Source: Actinomycetota bacterium
Lineage (GTDB): Bacteria; Actinomycetota; Acidimicrobiia; Acidimicrobiales; Ilumatobacteraceae
NCBI GenBank assembly: GCA_016870865.1
Contig: VGAC01000006.1
Coordinates: 57,589-121,588, forward strand
Length of the DNA: 64,000 nt
Direction of reading: 5' to 3'
The notes under the pieces were generated by a model. The model saw only the letters and a list, made by a program, of their open reading frames with translations, did no database searches and was not told where the DNA came from. How positions within the stretch are numbered: position 1 is the first letter of the stretch; each line of letters starts with the position of its first letter. This document shows positions 27,238 to 38,482 of this stretch, piece after piece. Made by a program: the position numbers and the translations under genes.

Positions 27238-27776
27238 TGAGACTCCTCCAGGTTCTCGCAGCCGAAGATCCTTCGCAGACCCACCACTGGTTGCTCCCCG
27301 AGACGGCCGAAATCATCTACGGCGGCATCGCCGCGTTGATCATCTTCGCCGCGTTGTACAAGTTCGCCCTGCCGGCCGCGAAGAAGGCCCTTGCAGCACG
27401 AACCGAGCGTATTCAAAAGGAGCTCGACAGCGCGGCGAACACGCGCTCGACCGCCGAGGCCGAGGCGTCGAACATTCGCAGGGCGGTCGGTGACATCGCT
27501 TCCGAGCGTGCCCGTCTGCTTGCCGAGGCCGACCAGCAAGCCGCGTTGCTTTTGTCCGAGGGTCGCGCCCGGATCGCAGCCGAGGTCGCTGATCTCGAAA
27601 CCAAGGCCGAAGCCGACATCGCAGCAGCGCGTGCCCGGTCGAGCGACGAGCTGCGTGCACAGATCGCACGGATCGCATCGGTCGCCGCGCAGAATGCCGT
27701 GGGTGCGACGCTCACCGACGGCACCAAGCAAGAACTCATCGAAGGGTTCATCTCGTCCGTTGGAGGTGCACGATGA
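27234..27776 (+). CDS. atpF: ATP synthase Fo subunit b (second copy)
   Basis: Second stalk protein, 180 residues: a short N-terminus with HHWLLPETAEIIYGGIAA, one membrane helix (IYGGIAALIIFAALYKFALP, the classical b position), then a coiled coil with SERARLLAEADQQAALLLSE and QIARIASVAAQNAVG, which matches the delta-binding end of b. ATG 27234 overlaps the previous stop; a second ATG follows at 27237. It overlaps atpH by 4 nt (ATGA). Confidence 0.88.
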   Translation: MMRLLQVLAAEDPSQTHHWLLPETAEIIYGGIAALIIFAALYKFALPAAKKALAARTERIQKELDSAANTRSTAEAEASNIRRAVGDIASERARLLAEADQQAALLLSEGRARIAAEVADLETKAEADIAAARARSSDELRAQIARIASVAAQNAVGATLTDGTKQELIEGFISSVGGAR

Positions 27777-28297
27777 GTGAAGCCCGCATCGAGGCATACG
27801 CCCGTGCGCTCGCCGAGATCGCCTCGGCCGAAGGCAGCCTCGACACCGTCGAAAAGGAACTGTACGCAGTTGCCCGCGCGGTCGAGTCGAACGACCAACT
27901 ACGTGCCACCCTCACCGACGAAAGCATTCCCGCTGCGCGCCGTCAAGCCGTCGTGGAGGCACTCGTCGGATCGGCAGCCAACACCACTGCGCAGTTGGTC
28001 GGTCTCGTCGTTGGTGCCGGTCGCGGGCGTGACCTGCCCGCAATCATTGACAAGATCGTCAAGCGGGCGTCGAACGCCCAGAACAAGGAAGTAGCCGAAG
28101 TTCGCTCGGCCGTCGCCCTCACTACCGACCAGCAGAGCCGTCTGGCTGCCGCCCTCGAGCGCGCCACCGGCAAGGCAGTGAATCTCAAGGTCGTCGTCGA
28201 CCCCAGCGTTCTGGGAGGCCTCATTGCCACCGTGGGTGATGAGGTCATCGACGGCAGCGTCCGTACCCGTCTCGATCAAGTGAAGAGCCGCCTCTAG
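27773..28297 (+). CDS. atpH: ATP synthase F1 subunit delta
   Basis: Stator subunit linking b to the alpha/beta head; 174 residues. N-terminal six-helix part (IEAYARALAEIASAEGSLD) and the C-terminal family signature VVVDPSVLGGLIATVGDEVIDGS (cut) with RLDQVKSRL at the end. It is a separate protein, not fused to b as in Mycobacterium. Confidence 0.94.
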   Translation: MSEARIEAYARALAEIASAEGSLDTVEKELYAVARAVESNDQLRATLTDESIPAARRQAVVEALVGSAANTTAQLVGLVVGAGRGRDLPAIIDKIVKRASNAQNKEVAEVRSAVALTTDQQSRLAAALERATGKAVNLKVVVDPSVLGGLIATVGDEVIDGSVRTRLDQVKSRL

Positions 28298-28327
28298 GCC
28301 GGCCGAAGTCTCACGAAGGGAACACAC

Positions 28328-29920
28328 ATGGCAGACATCACACTGTCCGCAAGTGACATCGCCGCAGCGATCACAAAGGGTCTCGAGGGCTACACCCCGG
28401 ACCTCTCGAAGCGCACCGTTGGCCGTGTCGCAGAAGTCGGCGACGGTATCGCCCGCGTGTCGGGTCTTCCCGACTGCGCGGTCAACGAACTCCTCGAGTT
28501 CGAAGACGGCACCGTTGGACTCGCACTCAACCTCGACGAAGACTCGATCGGCGCCGTCGTTCTCGGTGATGCCGACTCGATCGAAGAGGGCCAGGCCGTC
28601 AAGGCCACGGGTCGCATTCTCTCGCTGCCCGTCGGTGATGCACTTCTCGGCCGAGTGATCAACGCGCTCGGCCAGCCCATCGACGGCAAGGGTGACATCG
28701 TCGGAGCGACGATCCGCCGCGTCGAGGTGCAGGCACCCGGCATCATGGGTCGCAAGCCCGTGCACGAGCCGCTTCAGACCGGCATCAAGGCCATCGATGC
28801 CATGATCCCGATCGGCCGTGGCCAGCGTGAGCTCATCATCGGTGACCGCAAGACCGGCAAGACCACCGTTGCCATCGACACCATCATCAACCAGCGCGGC
28901 CTGGGTGTGAAGTGCATCTATGTCGCCATCGGTCAGAAGGGCTCGACCGTCGCACAGACCGTCGAAACCCTCCGTCAAGCAGGCGCCCTCGACTACACCG
29001 TCGTCGTTGCCGCTCCGGCATCCGACCCGGCGCCCTTCAAATACCTCGCGCCTTACGCGGGTTGTGCACTCGGTCAGCACTGGATGGAAAACGGTGAACA
29101 CGCGTTGGTCGTGTACGACGACCTGTCCAAGCAGGCCGAGGCTTATCGCCAGATGTCGCTGTTGCTGCGCCGCCCACCGGGCCGTGAGGCGTACCCCGGC
29201 GACGTTTTCTACCTGCACAGCCGTCTCCTCGAGCGTGCCGCAAAGTTGAGCGATGCGAACGGTGCCGGCTCGCTCACCGCGTTGCCGGTCATCGAAACCA
29301 AGGCAGGCGACGTGTCGGCGTACATTCCGACCAACGTGATCTCGATCACCGACGGCCAGGTGTACCTCCAGGACAACCTCTTCAAGTCGGGTGTCCGTCC
29401 GGCCGTCGACGTGGGCATCTCGGTGTCCCGCGTGGGCAGCGCCGCGCAGATCAAGGCGATGAAGAGCGTGTCGGGAACGTTGAAGCTGGATCTCGCACAG
29501 TTCCGTGAACTCGAGGCTTTCGCCACGTTCGGTTCGGAACTCGACGCGGTGTCCAAGGCCCAACTGGAGCGCGGCTACCGCCTCGTCGAACTGCTCAAGC
29601 AGGCGCTCAACAGCCCGATGCCCGTCGAAGAGCAGGTCGTTTCGATCTTCGCCGGCACGAAGGGCTACCTCGACGACATTCCCGTTGCCGACGTGCGTCG
29701 CTTTGAGAGCGAACTTCTCCAGCACGTGAAATCACGCCACGGAGCGATGATCGCGGGCATTCGTCAAGACCCGAAGGCCGACGTGCCCAAGGATCTCGCC
29801 GACGTCGTGGGTGCTTTCAAGGCACAGTTCAAGACGAGTGCAGCTGCGGTGGGTTCGGCTGACCCGTCGGCACAGCCCGTGGGTGATGCCACGACTGCAA
29901 AGACCCTCGCGACGGAGTGA
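28328..29920 (+). CDS. atpA: ATP synthase F1 subunit alpha
   Basis: Non-catalytic nucleotide-binding subunit, 530 residues. Walker [14 protein letters not shown], the family signature [13 protein letters not shown] with preceding [10 protein letters not shown], and [22 protein letters not shown]. An extra tail of about 25 residues rich in Ala/Ser/Thr is present, shorter than the inhibitory extension of mycobacterial alpha. AAGGGA lies about 8 nt upstream of the ATG. Confidence 0.97.
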   Translation: MADITLSASDIAAAITKGLEGYTPDLSKRTVGRVAEVGDGIARVSGLPDCAVNELLEFEDGTVGLALNLDEDSIGAVVLGDADSIEEGQAVKATGRILSLPVGDALLGRVINALGQPIDGKGDIVGATIRRVEVQAPGIMGRKPVHEPLQTGIKAIDAMIPIGRGQRELIIGDRKTGKTTVAIDTIINQRGLGVKCIYVAIGQKGSTVAQTVETLRQAGALDYTVVVAAPASDPAPFKYLAPYAGCALGQHWMENGEHALVVYDDLSKQAEAYRQMSLLLRRPPGREAYPGDVFYLHSRLLERAAKLSDANGAGSLTALPVIETKAGDVSAYIPTNVISITDGQVYLQDNLFKSGVRPAVDVGISVSRVGSAAQIKAMKSVSGTLKLDLAQFRELEAFATFGSELDAVSKAQLERGYRLVELLKQALNSPMPVEEQVVSIFAGTKGYLDDIPVADVRRFESELLQHVKSRHGAMIAGIRQDPKADVPKDLADVVGAFKAQFKTSAAAVGSADPSAQPVGDATTAKTLATE

Positions 29921-29925
29921 TCTAG

Positions 29926-30885
29926 ATGGCGGGCGGTCAGGAGCGAATTCTGCGCGGGCGTATCCGCTCGGTGCAGGCCACGAAGAAGATCACGCGCGCG
30001 ATGGAGCTCATTGCTGCCTCGCGCATCGTCAAAGCCCAACAGCGCGTGGCGGCCGCCGTTCCCTACAGCGAGAAAATCACCGAAGTCGTGAAGCACCTGT
30101 CGGTAGGCGGTGCGGTCAGCCAGTCACCCTTCCTGCAGGGTCGCAGCGACGTCAAGACCACGTGCTACGTGGCGATCACCGCCGACCGTGGTTTGTGCGG
30201 CGGATACAACTCGGGGGTACTGCGCGCAACCGAGGGCGAAGTCCGCAAGGACGTGGCGGCGGGCAAGAACTACGTCATCGTTCCGGTCGGTCGAAAAGCC
30301 GAGGGCTACCTTCGCTTCCGCGGCTACAAGGTCACGCAGCCATTCGCCGGATTCTCCGACAATCCCACCATCACCGATGCGGTTGCGATCGGTCGCTTCG
30401 TCGTCGACATGTTCATGAGTGGCGAAGTCGACCGCGTCGAATTGGTTTACACGCGTTTCGTGTCGGCGGGGCGGCAGGAAGTCGTGCGCCGTCCACTTGT
30501 TCCGCTCGGTGTTGACATCGTCTCTGTCGGTGCCGAAGGCCAGGGTCATGGTGCCGCAGGTGCAACGGGTGACTACGAATACGAACCTGACCCCGGCGCG
30601 ATTCTCGACACTTTGCTCCCGCGCTACGTCGAGGCCCGTACCTATGCGGCGCTTCTCAATGCTGCCGCCTCGGAACACGCTTTTCGTCAGCGCGCCATGA
30701 AGTCCGCAACCGACAACGCGGAAGAAATCATCAAGAACCTGACGCGCGTCATGAACCGTGCACGTCAGGACTCGATCACCACCGAGATCATGGAAATCGT
30801 CGGTGGTGCCGAAGCCCTCGGATCCGGCGGCGACGACGACCTCGTCCTCGGTGACAAACCATTCGTAACCAGTGATCGAGTCTGA
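29926..30885 (+). CDS. atpG: ATP synthase F1 subunit gamma
   Basis: Central rotor shaft, 319 residues. N-terminal helix RILRGRIRSVQATKKITRAM and C-terminal helix SEHAFRQRAMKSATDNAEE are the family marks; TADRGLCGGYNSGVLR is the Rossmann part. About 30 residues longer than E. coli gamma, partly from an insert around 195-225 (Gly/Glu-rich, GAEGQGHGAAG). Actinobacterial gammas often carry inserts here. GGAG with 7-nt spacing to ATG. Confidence 0.95.
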   Translation: MAGGQERILRGRIRSVQATKKITRAMELIAASRIVKAQQRVAAAVPYSEKITEVVKHLSVGGAVSQSPFLQGRSDVKTTCYVAITADRGLCGGYNSGVLRATEGEVRKDVAAGKNYVIVPVGRKAEGYLRFRGYKVTQPFAGFSDNPTITDAVAIGRFVVDMFMSGEVDRVELVYTRFVSAGRQEVVRRPLVPLGVDIVSVGAEGQGHGAAGATGDYEYEPDPGAILDTLLPRYVEARTYAALLNAAASEHAFRQRAMKSATDNAEEIIKNLTRVMNRARQDSITTEIMEIVGGAEALGSGGDDDLVLGDKPFVTSDRV

Positions 30886-32342
<1,457 letters not shown>

Positions 32343-32343
<1 letters not shown>

Positions 32344-32768
32344 TGACGACCGAGGGCACCGGCTTCCACGTCGAGGTGGTCTCGCCCGAGCGCGTCGTGT
32401 ACTCGGGGGAGGCCTCCCAGGTCATCACGCGCACCATCGGCGGGGGTGAGATCGCCTTCCTGCCCGGACACGTTTCGTTCCTCGGGGCACTCGTGGAGAA
32501 CCACACGCGCGTCTACCAAGCCGACGGCAAGGTCGTGGATGTGGCGGTGCACGGTGGTTTTGTCGAGGTCTCGGGCACCACGATCACGATCCTCTCCGAT
32601 GGCGCCGAGCTCGCCGGTGACATCGACATCGAGCGCGCGCGCCGCGCCAAGGAGCGTGCCGAAGAGCGGATCCGCGGTGAACACGACGCCGAGGTCGAAG
32701 CCGACCTTCGCCGCGCACATGCACGTCTGGCCGCGGCGGGTTCCACCGGCACCGCGGTGGGCCACTAG
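32343..32768 (+). CDS. atpC: ATP synthase F1 subunit epsilon
   Basis: Coupling/inhibitory rotor subunit, 141 residues. N-terminal beta sandwich (HVEVVSPERVVYSGEASQVI, GEIAFLPGHVSFLGAL) and two C-terminal helices (IDIERARRAKERAEERIRGE). Last gene of the operon; the SDR gene begins 10 bp later and may be read through. Confidence 0.94.
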
Positions 32769-32778
32769 GCCGGGAACG

Positions 32779-33549
32779 ATGGCCGGATACCCGTTCCGTC
32801 GGGCACTCATCACCGGTGCGTCCGCCGGTATCGGCGAACAGTTCGCCCACGTTCTGGGTGCGGCCGGCGTGCCCTGTGTCGTCGTTGCGCGCCGCGGTGA
32901 CCGCCTGCGCGAGCTCGCCGCCAGGTACAACGGTTTCGAGGTTCTCGAGGCCGACCTGCAGGACGATGCGGGAATCGAGGCCGTCGCGATGCGCGTCGCA
33001 AGCACGGTGAACCCGATCGACCTACTCGTCAACAACGCAGGTTTTGGCACCAGCGGCCCGTTCCACGAAACCGCCGTCGAGCGCGCCACCGGTCAGATCG
33101 ATCTCAACGTGAGGTCCCTCGTGGCACTCACCCATGGAGCCGTCAACGCCTTTCGTGCGCGTGATGGTGGCCACATTCTCAACGTCTCGAGCGTGGCCGG
33201 TTTCCAGGCCAGTCCGAACATGGCCGTCTACGCGGCCACGAAAAGTTTCGTCACCAGCTTCACCGAGGCCGTTCACGAGGAGAACCGCGGTCACAACGTG
33301 AAGGTCAGCGCTCTCTGCCCGGGCTTTGTCTCGACCGAGTTTCAGGCCGTATCGGGTGTAGCCGATCGTCTGATGCGCACCCCGCGCATCCTCTGGCTCA
33401 AGGCCGACGAGGTCGCGCGCGCCGGTCTGGATGGCGTTGCAAAGAATCGTGCGATCGTGGTGCCCGGCTGGCAGTACGCGACACTGCCCGTCGTCTCGAA
33501 ACTCACGCCACGCTTCGTGCTTCGCCGAATCGCGGGCAAAATCGTCTAG
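32779..33549 (+). CDS. Short-chain dehydrogenase/reductase
   Basis: NAD(P)-dependent oxidoreductase of 256 residues. Classical SDR motifs: TGASAGIGEQFA, NNAGFGTSGP, active Ser in LNVSSVAGFQ, catalytic YAATK, and PGFVSTEF. ATG 32779 begins 10 bp after atpC; in-frame upstream codons lie inside atpC. The substrate cannot be inferred; the sequence resembles the broad DltE/YqjQ-like group acting on lipids or small ketones. It ends 13 bp from the convergent glpX. Confidence 0.9.
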   Translation: MAGYPFRRALITGASAGIGEQFAHVLGAAGVPCVVVARRGDRLRELAARYNGFEVLEADLQDDAGIEAVAMRVASTVNPIDLLVNNAGFGTSGPFHETAVERATGQIDLNVRSLVALTHGAVNAFRARDGGHILNVSSVAGFQASPNMAVYAATKSFVTSFTEAVHEENRGHNVKVSALCPGFVSTEFQAVSGVADRLMRTPRILWLKADEVARAGLDGVAKNRAIVVPGWQYATLPVVSKLTPRFVLRRIAGKIV

Positions 33550-33562
33550 TAGCTTTGCCCCA

Positions 33563-34561
33563 CTACCCGTAGTTCACCGACGCATACGTGCCGAGTTTGT
33601 CGAGGCGGTGGTGGGCGTCAATGAGGCGCACGGTGCCCGACAGTGAACGCATGACGAGGCTCTGCGTGTGGGCGCCGCGTGAGTCGAAACGGACGCCGCG
33701 CAGGAGTTCACCGTCGGTGACGCCCGTGGCTGCGAAGAAGCAGTTGTCGCCGCGCACGAGATCGTCGGTGGTGAGAACCTTGGAGAGGTCGTAGCCGGCC
33801 GCGGTGGCGGCGTTGCGCTCGGCCTCGGTGCGCGGCCAGAGGCGACCCTGGATTTCGCCACCCATGCACTTGAGGGCCGCGGCGGAGACGACACCTTCGG
33901 GGGTGCCGCCGATGCCGAAGAGCACATCAACCCCGGCTTGGTGCCATGCGGTGGCGATGGCACCGAAAATGTCACCGTCCTTGATCAGCTTGATGCGCGC
34001 ACCTGTGCCGCGTACTTCTTCGATGAGTTCTTTGTGGCGGTCACGTTCGAGGATCATGACGGTGAGATCGCGCACCGACTCGTTCTTGGCACGGGCGATC
34101 CAGCGCAGATTCTGAGTGGGGCTTGCGGTGATGTCAATGGATCCGGCCGCATCGGGGCCGACGGCGATCTTTTCCATGTACATGCACGGACCCGGGTCGA
34201 ACATGGTGTTGCGTTCGGACACTGCGATGACCGAGATCGCGTTGCCGAGACCGAGCGACGTCAACGTCGTCCCGTCGATCGGATCGACAGCGACGTCGGT
34301 TTTCGTGTTGCTGCCGTCGCCGACCGCCTCACCGTTGAAGAGCATCGGCGCACCGTCCTTCTCGCCTTCACCGATGACGACGAGGCCTTCCATCGGAACG
34401 GTCGCGAGAACGGTGCGCATCGCTTGGACTGCGGCGCCATCGGCGCCGTTCTTGTCACCGCGGCCGACCCAGCGCGAAGCCGCGAGTGCTGCCGATTCAG
34501 TGACACGCACGAGTTCGAGGGCAAGGTTGCGGTCGGGCTTTTGGGCCTGGCTTTCGGGCAT
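33563..34561 (-). CDS. glpX: Fructose-1,6-bisphosphatase class II
   Basis: Metal-dependent phosphatase of gluconeogenesis, 332 residues. Family blocks: [52 protein letters not shown] and [19 protein letters not shown]. GlpX is the main FBPase of actinobacteria. Start ATG 34561 lies 6 nt from its -10 box; the gene diverges from the S9 peptidase gene. Confidence 0.97.
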   Translation of the reverse strand: MPESQAQKPDRNLALELVRVTESAALAASRWVGRGDKNGADGAAVQAMRTVLATVPMEGLVVIGEGEKDGAPMLFNGEAVGDGSNTKTDVAVDPIDGTTLTSLGLGNAISVIAVSERNTMFDPGPCMYMEKIAVGPDAAGSIDITASPTQNLRWIARAKNESVRDLTVMILERDRHKELIEEVRGTGARIKLIKDGDIFGAIATAWHQAGVDVLFGIGGTPEGVVSAAALKCMGGEIQGRLWPRTEAERNAATAAGYDLSKVLTTDDLVRGDNCFFAATGVTDGELLRGVRFDSRGAHTQSLVMRSLSGTVRLIDAHHRLDKLGTYASVNYG

Positions 34562-34567
34562 GAACCT

Positions 34568-34573
34568 ACGGTA
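34568..34573 (-). promoter_or_regulatory. -10 box TACCGT of glpX (leaderless)
   Basis: On the minus strand TACCGT, 6 nt (aggttc), ATG. The opposing -10 box for the next gene begins 23 bp away. Confidence 0.6.
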
Positions 34574-34596
34574 GTTCCGCTGTTGGTCGGGACCGA

Positions 34597-34602
34597 TACC
34601 CT
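34597..34602 (+). promoter_or_regulatory. -10 box TACCCT of the S9 peptidase gene (leaderless)
   Basis: TACCCT ends 6 nt before GTG 34609. Only 47 bp separate the two start codons of this divergent pair. Confidence 0.55.
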
Positions 34603-34608
34603 CGGCTC

Positions 34609-36411
34609 GTGGTCGGACCCAGCGTTGCTAGATGCCTTGCACAGCGGGATCTGACCGAACCCAGACTCGACCCAACGGGGGCACGGTTGGCCTTCGGGGC
34701 GTCCCATGACGGCGTGGGGACACTGCGACTAGTCGAGCTTCGCGATGGGTCCGAGCGTGAGTGGCCGTTGTCGCCGGCGCCTGCACTTGCCCGTGGAATG
34801 GGCGGTGGGTGCTTCCGTTGGCTTCCCGACGGCTCGGGGATCGTCTACGCGGCCAAGGACGGCGGTCTGTGGGAGGCGTCGCTTGCCTCTGCGGGTGGGG
34901 TGGTGGAGGCGTGTCGAGTCGACACGCGCCACGAAGGGGAGTTCACGCCGCAGCACGGCGTTGCGTTGTCCGACGACGCGCGTTTCGTTGCCGCAATCGA
35001 TTCGTCGTCCTCGGTGGTTGTCGTCGAACGGGCGACCGGTGAGGTGCACAAGGTCGCGCACCAGCACGCGTTTTCACTCGACCCGGTGTGGCACGGCGAC
35101 ACCGTCTATTGGCAATCCTGGTCGCCGCCACACATGCCCTGGGACGAGGCGGAGATGTGGTGTGCAGCGGCCCCCGACTTTCGTGCCAGCCGGGTCTTGG
35201 GGTTGGGCGACGTGTCGCTGCAGCAACTCGCGGTGTCAGCGTCGGGGGAGTTGGGTGTGATGAGCGATACCACCGGCTGGTTGCAGCCGGGTGTGGTGGA
35301 TGATGGGAAAATTTCACCGTTACCGATCCGCGCTTCGCCCTGCGAGTGCGCGGGGCCGCAGTGGGGTGGAGGCCTGCGCTCGTGGTGTTGGTCGCCTGAC
35401 GGGTCGCGCTGGCTTGTCGCGCGGAACCTGTCGGGGTTCGGTGATCTCGCCGTCGTCGACCGCGCATCGGGGGATGTGATGACGTTGGCACGCGCCGTGC
35501 ACGGGGCGGTGTCATGGTCGGAACATGGCATCGTGGCGTTGCGTACGGGTGCCGTCACACCCACGCAGGTGGTGTTCTTTGACCCCGTCACTTTCGAGCG
35601 CCGCGTGCTGGCGACCTCGGAACTTCCCTGTGACGACGGACCTTGGTCGTTGTTCGACCTCGTCGAGCCGACGGCGGGCGCGATCGACGGCATCCCGTTC
35701 CGATTCTTCGCCCCGAACGACACCTCGGATGCGTCGACGCTGCTGGTGTGGGTGCATGGTGGGCCGACGGACCAGTGGCAGGTCTCTTTCATGCCGCGCA
35801 TCGAGCATTGGGTGGGCCGCGGATGTCGCGTGTTGGTGGTCGACCACCGCGGCACGACGGGTCACGGCCGCGCGTTCCAGCAGGCCTTGAATGGTCATTG
35901 GGGCGAATACGACACCGCCGACGTCATTGCGGCCACCCGCTACGCGCACGCCGTTGGCTGGGGAACGCCGGGGCGCACGGTGGTGCTGGGCGGTTCCGCC
36001 GGAGGTTTTGCCGCGTTGAACGCGGCGGGCACGGCCCCCTCGCTCTTTGCCGGTGTCGTGGCCCTCTACCCGGTGGTCGACCTCGTCGATGCAACGGTGC
36101 GTTCGTGGCACTACGAAAGACACTCGATCGCGGTTCTCGTCGGCGACTCGGCCGACAACGTCGGGCTCTACGCACGGCGCTCACCGTTGTCGAAGCTCGA
36201 TGCGCTGTCACGGGTGAAGGTGTTGTTGATGCACGGTGATCTCGACGATGCCGTGCCACTCGATCACAGCGTGCTGATCGCCGACCAGTTGCGCCGCCGA
36301 GGTGGTGACGTTGCATTGCACGTTTTCGAAGGTGAAGGACACGGCTTCCGCAAACGCGCAAATCAGGAACTCGAGTACGGCCTGATTGGTGGGTTCTTGC
36401 GGACGTTGTAG
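34609..36411 (+). CDS. S9 family prolyl oligopeptidase/acylaminoacyl-peptidase-like
   Basis: Serine peptidase of 600 residues without signal peptide. An N-terminal WD/propeller domain ([36 protein letters not shown]) precedes the alpha/beta hydrolase: [16 protein letters not shown] (Ser), [12 protein letters not shown] (Asp) and GEGHGFRKR (His), plus the [11 protein letters not shown] oxyanion segment. It is only distantly similar to the DPP4-like protein at 17.9-20.0 kb. The TAG stop is part of the -10 box of the next gene. Confidence 0.93.
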   Translation: MVGPSVARCLAQRDLTEPRLDPTGARLAFGASHDGVGTLRLVELRDGSEREWPLSPAPALARGMGGGCFRWLPDGSGIVYAAKDGGLWEASLASAGGVVEACRVDTRHEGEFTPQHGVALSDDARFVAAIDSSSSVVVVERATGEVHKVAHQHAFSLDPVWHGDTVYWQSWSPPHMPWDEAEMWCAAAPDFRASRVLGLGDVSLQQLAVSASGELGVMSDTTGWLQPGVVDDGKISPLPIRASPCECAGPQWGGGLRSWCWSPDGSRWLVARNLSGFGDLAVVDRASGDVMTLARAVHGAVSWSEHGIVALRTGAVTPTQVVFFDPVTFERRVLATSELPCDDGPWSLFDLVEPTAGAIDGIPFRFFAPNDTSDASTLLVWVHGGPTDQWQVSFMPRIEHWVGRGCRVLVVDHRGTTGHGRAFQQALNGHWGEYDTADVIAATRYAHAVGWGTPGRTVVLGGSAGGFAALNAAGTAPSLFAGVVALYPVVDLVDATVRSWHYERHSIAVLVGDSADNVGLYARRSPLSKLDALSRVKVLLMHGDLDDAVPLDHSVLIADQLRRRGGDVALHVFEGEGHGFRKRANQELEYGLIGGFLRTL

Positions 36412-36414
36412 CGT
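36409..36414 (+). promoter_or_regulatory. -10 box TAGCGT overlapping the peptidase stop codon
   Basis: TAG (stop) plus CGT ends 8 nt before ATG 36423. TTGGTG lies 17 bp upstream as a possible -35. Confidence 0.5.
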
Positions 36415-36422
36415 TCCCGTTC

Positions 36423-37196
36423 ATGTCCGACTGGAACCCTCTCGACCCCGACGCGCAGAGCGTTCACTACGACCTCACCGAATGGTCGCTCGACCAGCGT
36501 GCAGCCATCGCCGAGGTGTTCGCCGAAGCCGAGGTTCCCCACGCATGGTCGGGTGACGAGGTGACGATCCCCGCCGAGCTCGAAGAGGTGGCCGACACGC
36601 TGCTCGATCGCCTCGAGGAGGAATTCAGCATCCTCGGCGGTGGCGCCGTGAGCCGTGGTTCCGCGGCGGCAATCGATGAAGCGAGTGACGACGAGATCAC
36701 CGAGTACGAACTCGATGAATGGGCCGACGGCGAACGTTCGCGTCTCAGTGAGTTGTTGGTTGCCTCGGGCATCCCGTTCAGGTGGGAGGGTGCGCTTCTC
36801 GTCACGCTCACCGACTTCGAGGAGACTGTCGACGAACTACTCGACGCCGTCGAGGCAGGGGATGTGACGATCGTCGACTCGCTCGGCCCGCGCGGTGCGA
36901 CGATCTCGGTCGGTGGGTCGGAGTTGTCGGGTGAGACCCTGACACAGATGTTCCTCGCCGCCGAGCGCCTGCAGCGTGATCCCCTCGATGCGAACGGTCT
37001 CGCATCGCTGGTGCGGGTGCTCGAAGACGTCGAGGACGGTGGCGTGCCGTTCGGGGTTCCCGTGCCGGCATGGCGTCAGGCGGTGGAACTCGCCGACCAG
37101 TTGGCCGAGGCGCTCGCCGGCAGTGAAATCCCCGACGAAATCGGTGCGATGGAGGTCGCGCAGCGATTGTTCGTCACGCTGAGGCCCCACGTCTGA
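36423..37196 (+). CDS. Acidic protein of unknown function with an internal duplication
   Basis: Soluble, very acidic protein of 257 residues; family not recognised. Residues about 14-70 and 96-150 are repeats of one domain: VHYDLTEWSLDQRAAIAEVF and TEYELDEWADGERSRLSELL share Y-L-EW and R, then VPHAWSGDEVTI and IPFRWEGALLVT, then ADTLLDRLEEE and VDELLDAVEAG. The rest (GATISVGGSELSGETLTQMF, about 160-257) is helical. The repeat has the look of a small alpha/beta module with a conserved Trp. Upstream of a J-domain gene; a protein-binding role is a guess. Confidence 0.75.
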   Translation: MSDWNPLDPDAQSVHYDLTEWSLDQRAAIAEVFAEAEVPHAWSGDEVTIPAELEEVADTLLDRLEEEFSILGGGAVSRGSAAAIDEASDDEITEYELDEWADGERSRLSELLVASGIPFRWEGALLVTLTDFEETVDELLDAVEAGDVTIVDSLGPRGATISVGGSELSGETLTQMFLAAERLQRDPLDANGLASLVRVLEDVEDGGVPFGVPVPAWRQAVELADQLAEALAGSEIPDEIGAMEVAQRLFVTLRPHV

Positions 37197-37204
37197 TCCG
37201 CCGA

Positions 37205-37210
37205 TAGCGT
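37205..37210 (+). promoter_or_regulatory. -10 box TAGCGT of the J-domain gene
   Basis: TAGCGT ends 8 nt before ATG 37219 and sits in the 22-bp gap after the acidic-protein gene. Confidence 0.5.
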
Positions 37211-37218
37211 CGCGCGCG

Positions 37219-37914
37219 ATGTTGCTGGCCGAACTCGAGATCTGGCATTCGCGGCCCATCACGCCCACGCGACGTGTGGCGCTCGGCCATCTCGTGTTGC
37301 CATCCGATCCGACACCCGGTTTCGGCGGGGTTCTGCTTGGTGCTGTGATCGCACGACACCTCTTCGAGGTCGATGACGACCTCCACCCCGACATCCAGCG
37401 TCTCATTCTCGAGGTGCAGCGCGGCGATCGTGTCGTGCAGCCACGCCTGCGCCACCGCTTCCAGGTCGACCGCCACGGGTTGTCACGCAGCGTGCACAGG
37501 TTGGTGGGTGAGGACGATGCCGCCGAGTTCGTGTTCGGCACGAACGGCAATCCGCTGCAGCAGGTGCTCGGTGCCATCTACGCCCTGGAGCGCCTCGAAC
37601 CCGCGACACGCCGCACGCTCGGGCCGGTGTTGGTGCGGTCGATGTCGTGGCGTGGGCCGATCGGCGCGTCGTTCATCTCGTACCTCGTCGGTAATGCGAC
37701 GAATTCGGTGTCGGCGCTTGCCGACCCGCGTGCATGGGCACTCGAGGTGTTGGGGTTCCCCGCCGGCACGATCAAACCCTCGAAGCGCGAGATCACGCAG
37801 CGCTTTCGCGAGAAGCTGCGACTCGTGCACCCCGACCACGGCGGTTCCGAAGACCGCGCCAGCAGGGAAATCGCCGACCTGGCCGAGGCCCGCCGGGTAC
37901 TCACGAAACTCTGA
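37219..37914 (+). CDS. Protein with C-terminal DnaJ-like domain
   Basis: Protein of 231 residues. The last 50 residues look like a J-domain: helix II (EITQRFREKLRLV), the diagnostic HPD (VHPDHGGSED) and helix III (REIADLAEARRVL). It would stimulate a DnaK partner. The first 180 residues match no family I know; HRFQVDRHGLSRSVHRLVGE and GPIGASFISYLVGN are notable stretches. No zinc fingers or G/F region, so it is not a classical DnaJ. The hydrolase gene follows after 7 bp. Confidence 0.78.
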   Translation: MLLAELEIWHSRPITPTRRVALGHLVLPSDPTPGFGGVLLGAVIARHLFEVDDDLHPDIQRLILEVQRGDRVVQPRLRHRFQVDRHGLSRSVHRLVGEDDAAEFVFGTNGNPLQQVLGAIYALERLEPATRRTLGPVLVRSMSWRGPIGASFISYLVGNATNSVSALADPRAWALEVLGFPAGTIKPSKREITQRFREKLRLVHPDHGGSEDRASREIADLAEARRVLTKL

Positions 37915-37921
37915 GACGCGA

Positions 37922-38482
37922 GTGGGGGCAAAGGGTCTCGTGTTGTTTCCCGGCGCGGGAAGTGATCGCGAACATTCGTCACTGCGCGCGATCGAAACAC
38001 GACTTGCGCCGTTGCCCGTTGCTCGCGTCGACTTTCCGTACCGACGCGTGGGTCGCCGGATCCCCGACCGTTCGCCGGTTCTGGTGGACTGCGTGATCGC
38101 TGAGGTGAAGGCCTCCGCCGCCGAGGTCGGGTGTCGCACCTCGTCGCTCGTCATCGGTGGCAGGTCGATGGGTGGACGCATGTGCTCGATGGCTGCCGCC
38201 GACGGGCTGGCAGTCAAGGGTCTGGTTCTCGTCTCCTACCCACTCCATCCGCCGGCCAAGCCCGACAACCTGCGCATCGAACATCTGCCCCGCATCACCG
38301 TGCCGACACTCTTCGTTCACGGGACCCGCGACCCCTTCGCCTCACCCGCGGAACTGCGCCGCCACGTGCGTCGGGTGAAGGGCAAAGTGACGCTGCGTTG
38401 GGTTGAGCGAGGCCGGCACGATCTGGCGGGGAGCGACGCGTTGATCGCCGAGATCATCGCCGACTGGATGGCGAATCTCTAG
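37922..38482 (+). CDS. Small alpha/beta hydrolase (KANL3/Tex30 or dienelactone hydrolase-like)
   Basis: Cytoplasmic hydrolase of 186 residues. FPGAGSDREHSSLRAI carries the oxyanion loop, GGRSMGGRMCSM the nucleophile Ser, HGTRDPFAS the Asp and ERGRHDL the His. GTG 37922 is the first in-frame start after the J-domain gene. The 3' end overlaps the convergent MFS gene by 4 bp. Substrate unknown. Confidence 0.82.
   Translation: MGAKGLVLFPGAGSDREHSSLRAIETRLAPLPVARVDFPYRRVGRRIPDRSPVLVDCVIAEVKASAAEVGCRTSSLVIGGRSMGGRMCSMAAADGLAVKGLVLVSYPLHPPAKPDNLRIEHLPRITVPTLFVHGTRDPFASPAELRRHVRRVKGKVTLRWVERGRHDLAGSDALIAEIIADWMANL

Noticed and set aside
27899..29725. 608-codon minus-strand frame opposite atpA and atpH
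   Set aside because: Spans two conserved genes in antisense; nothing resembling a protein family.
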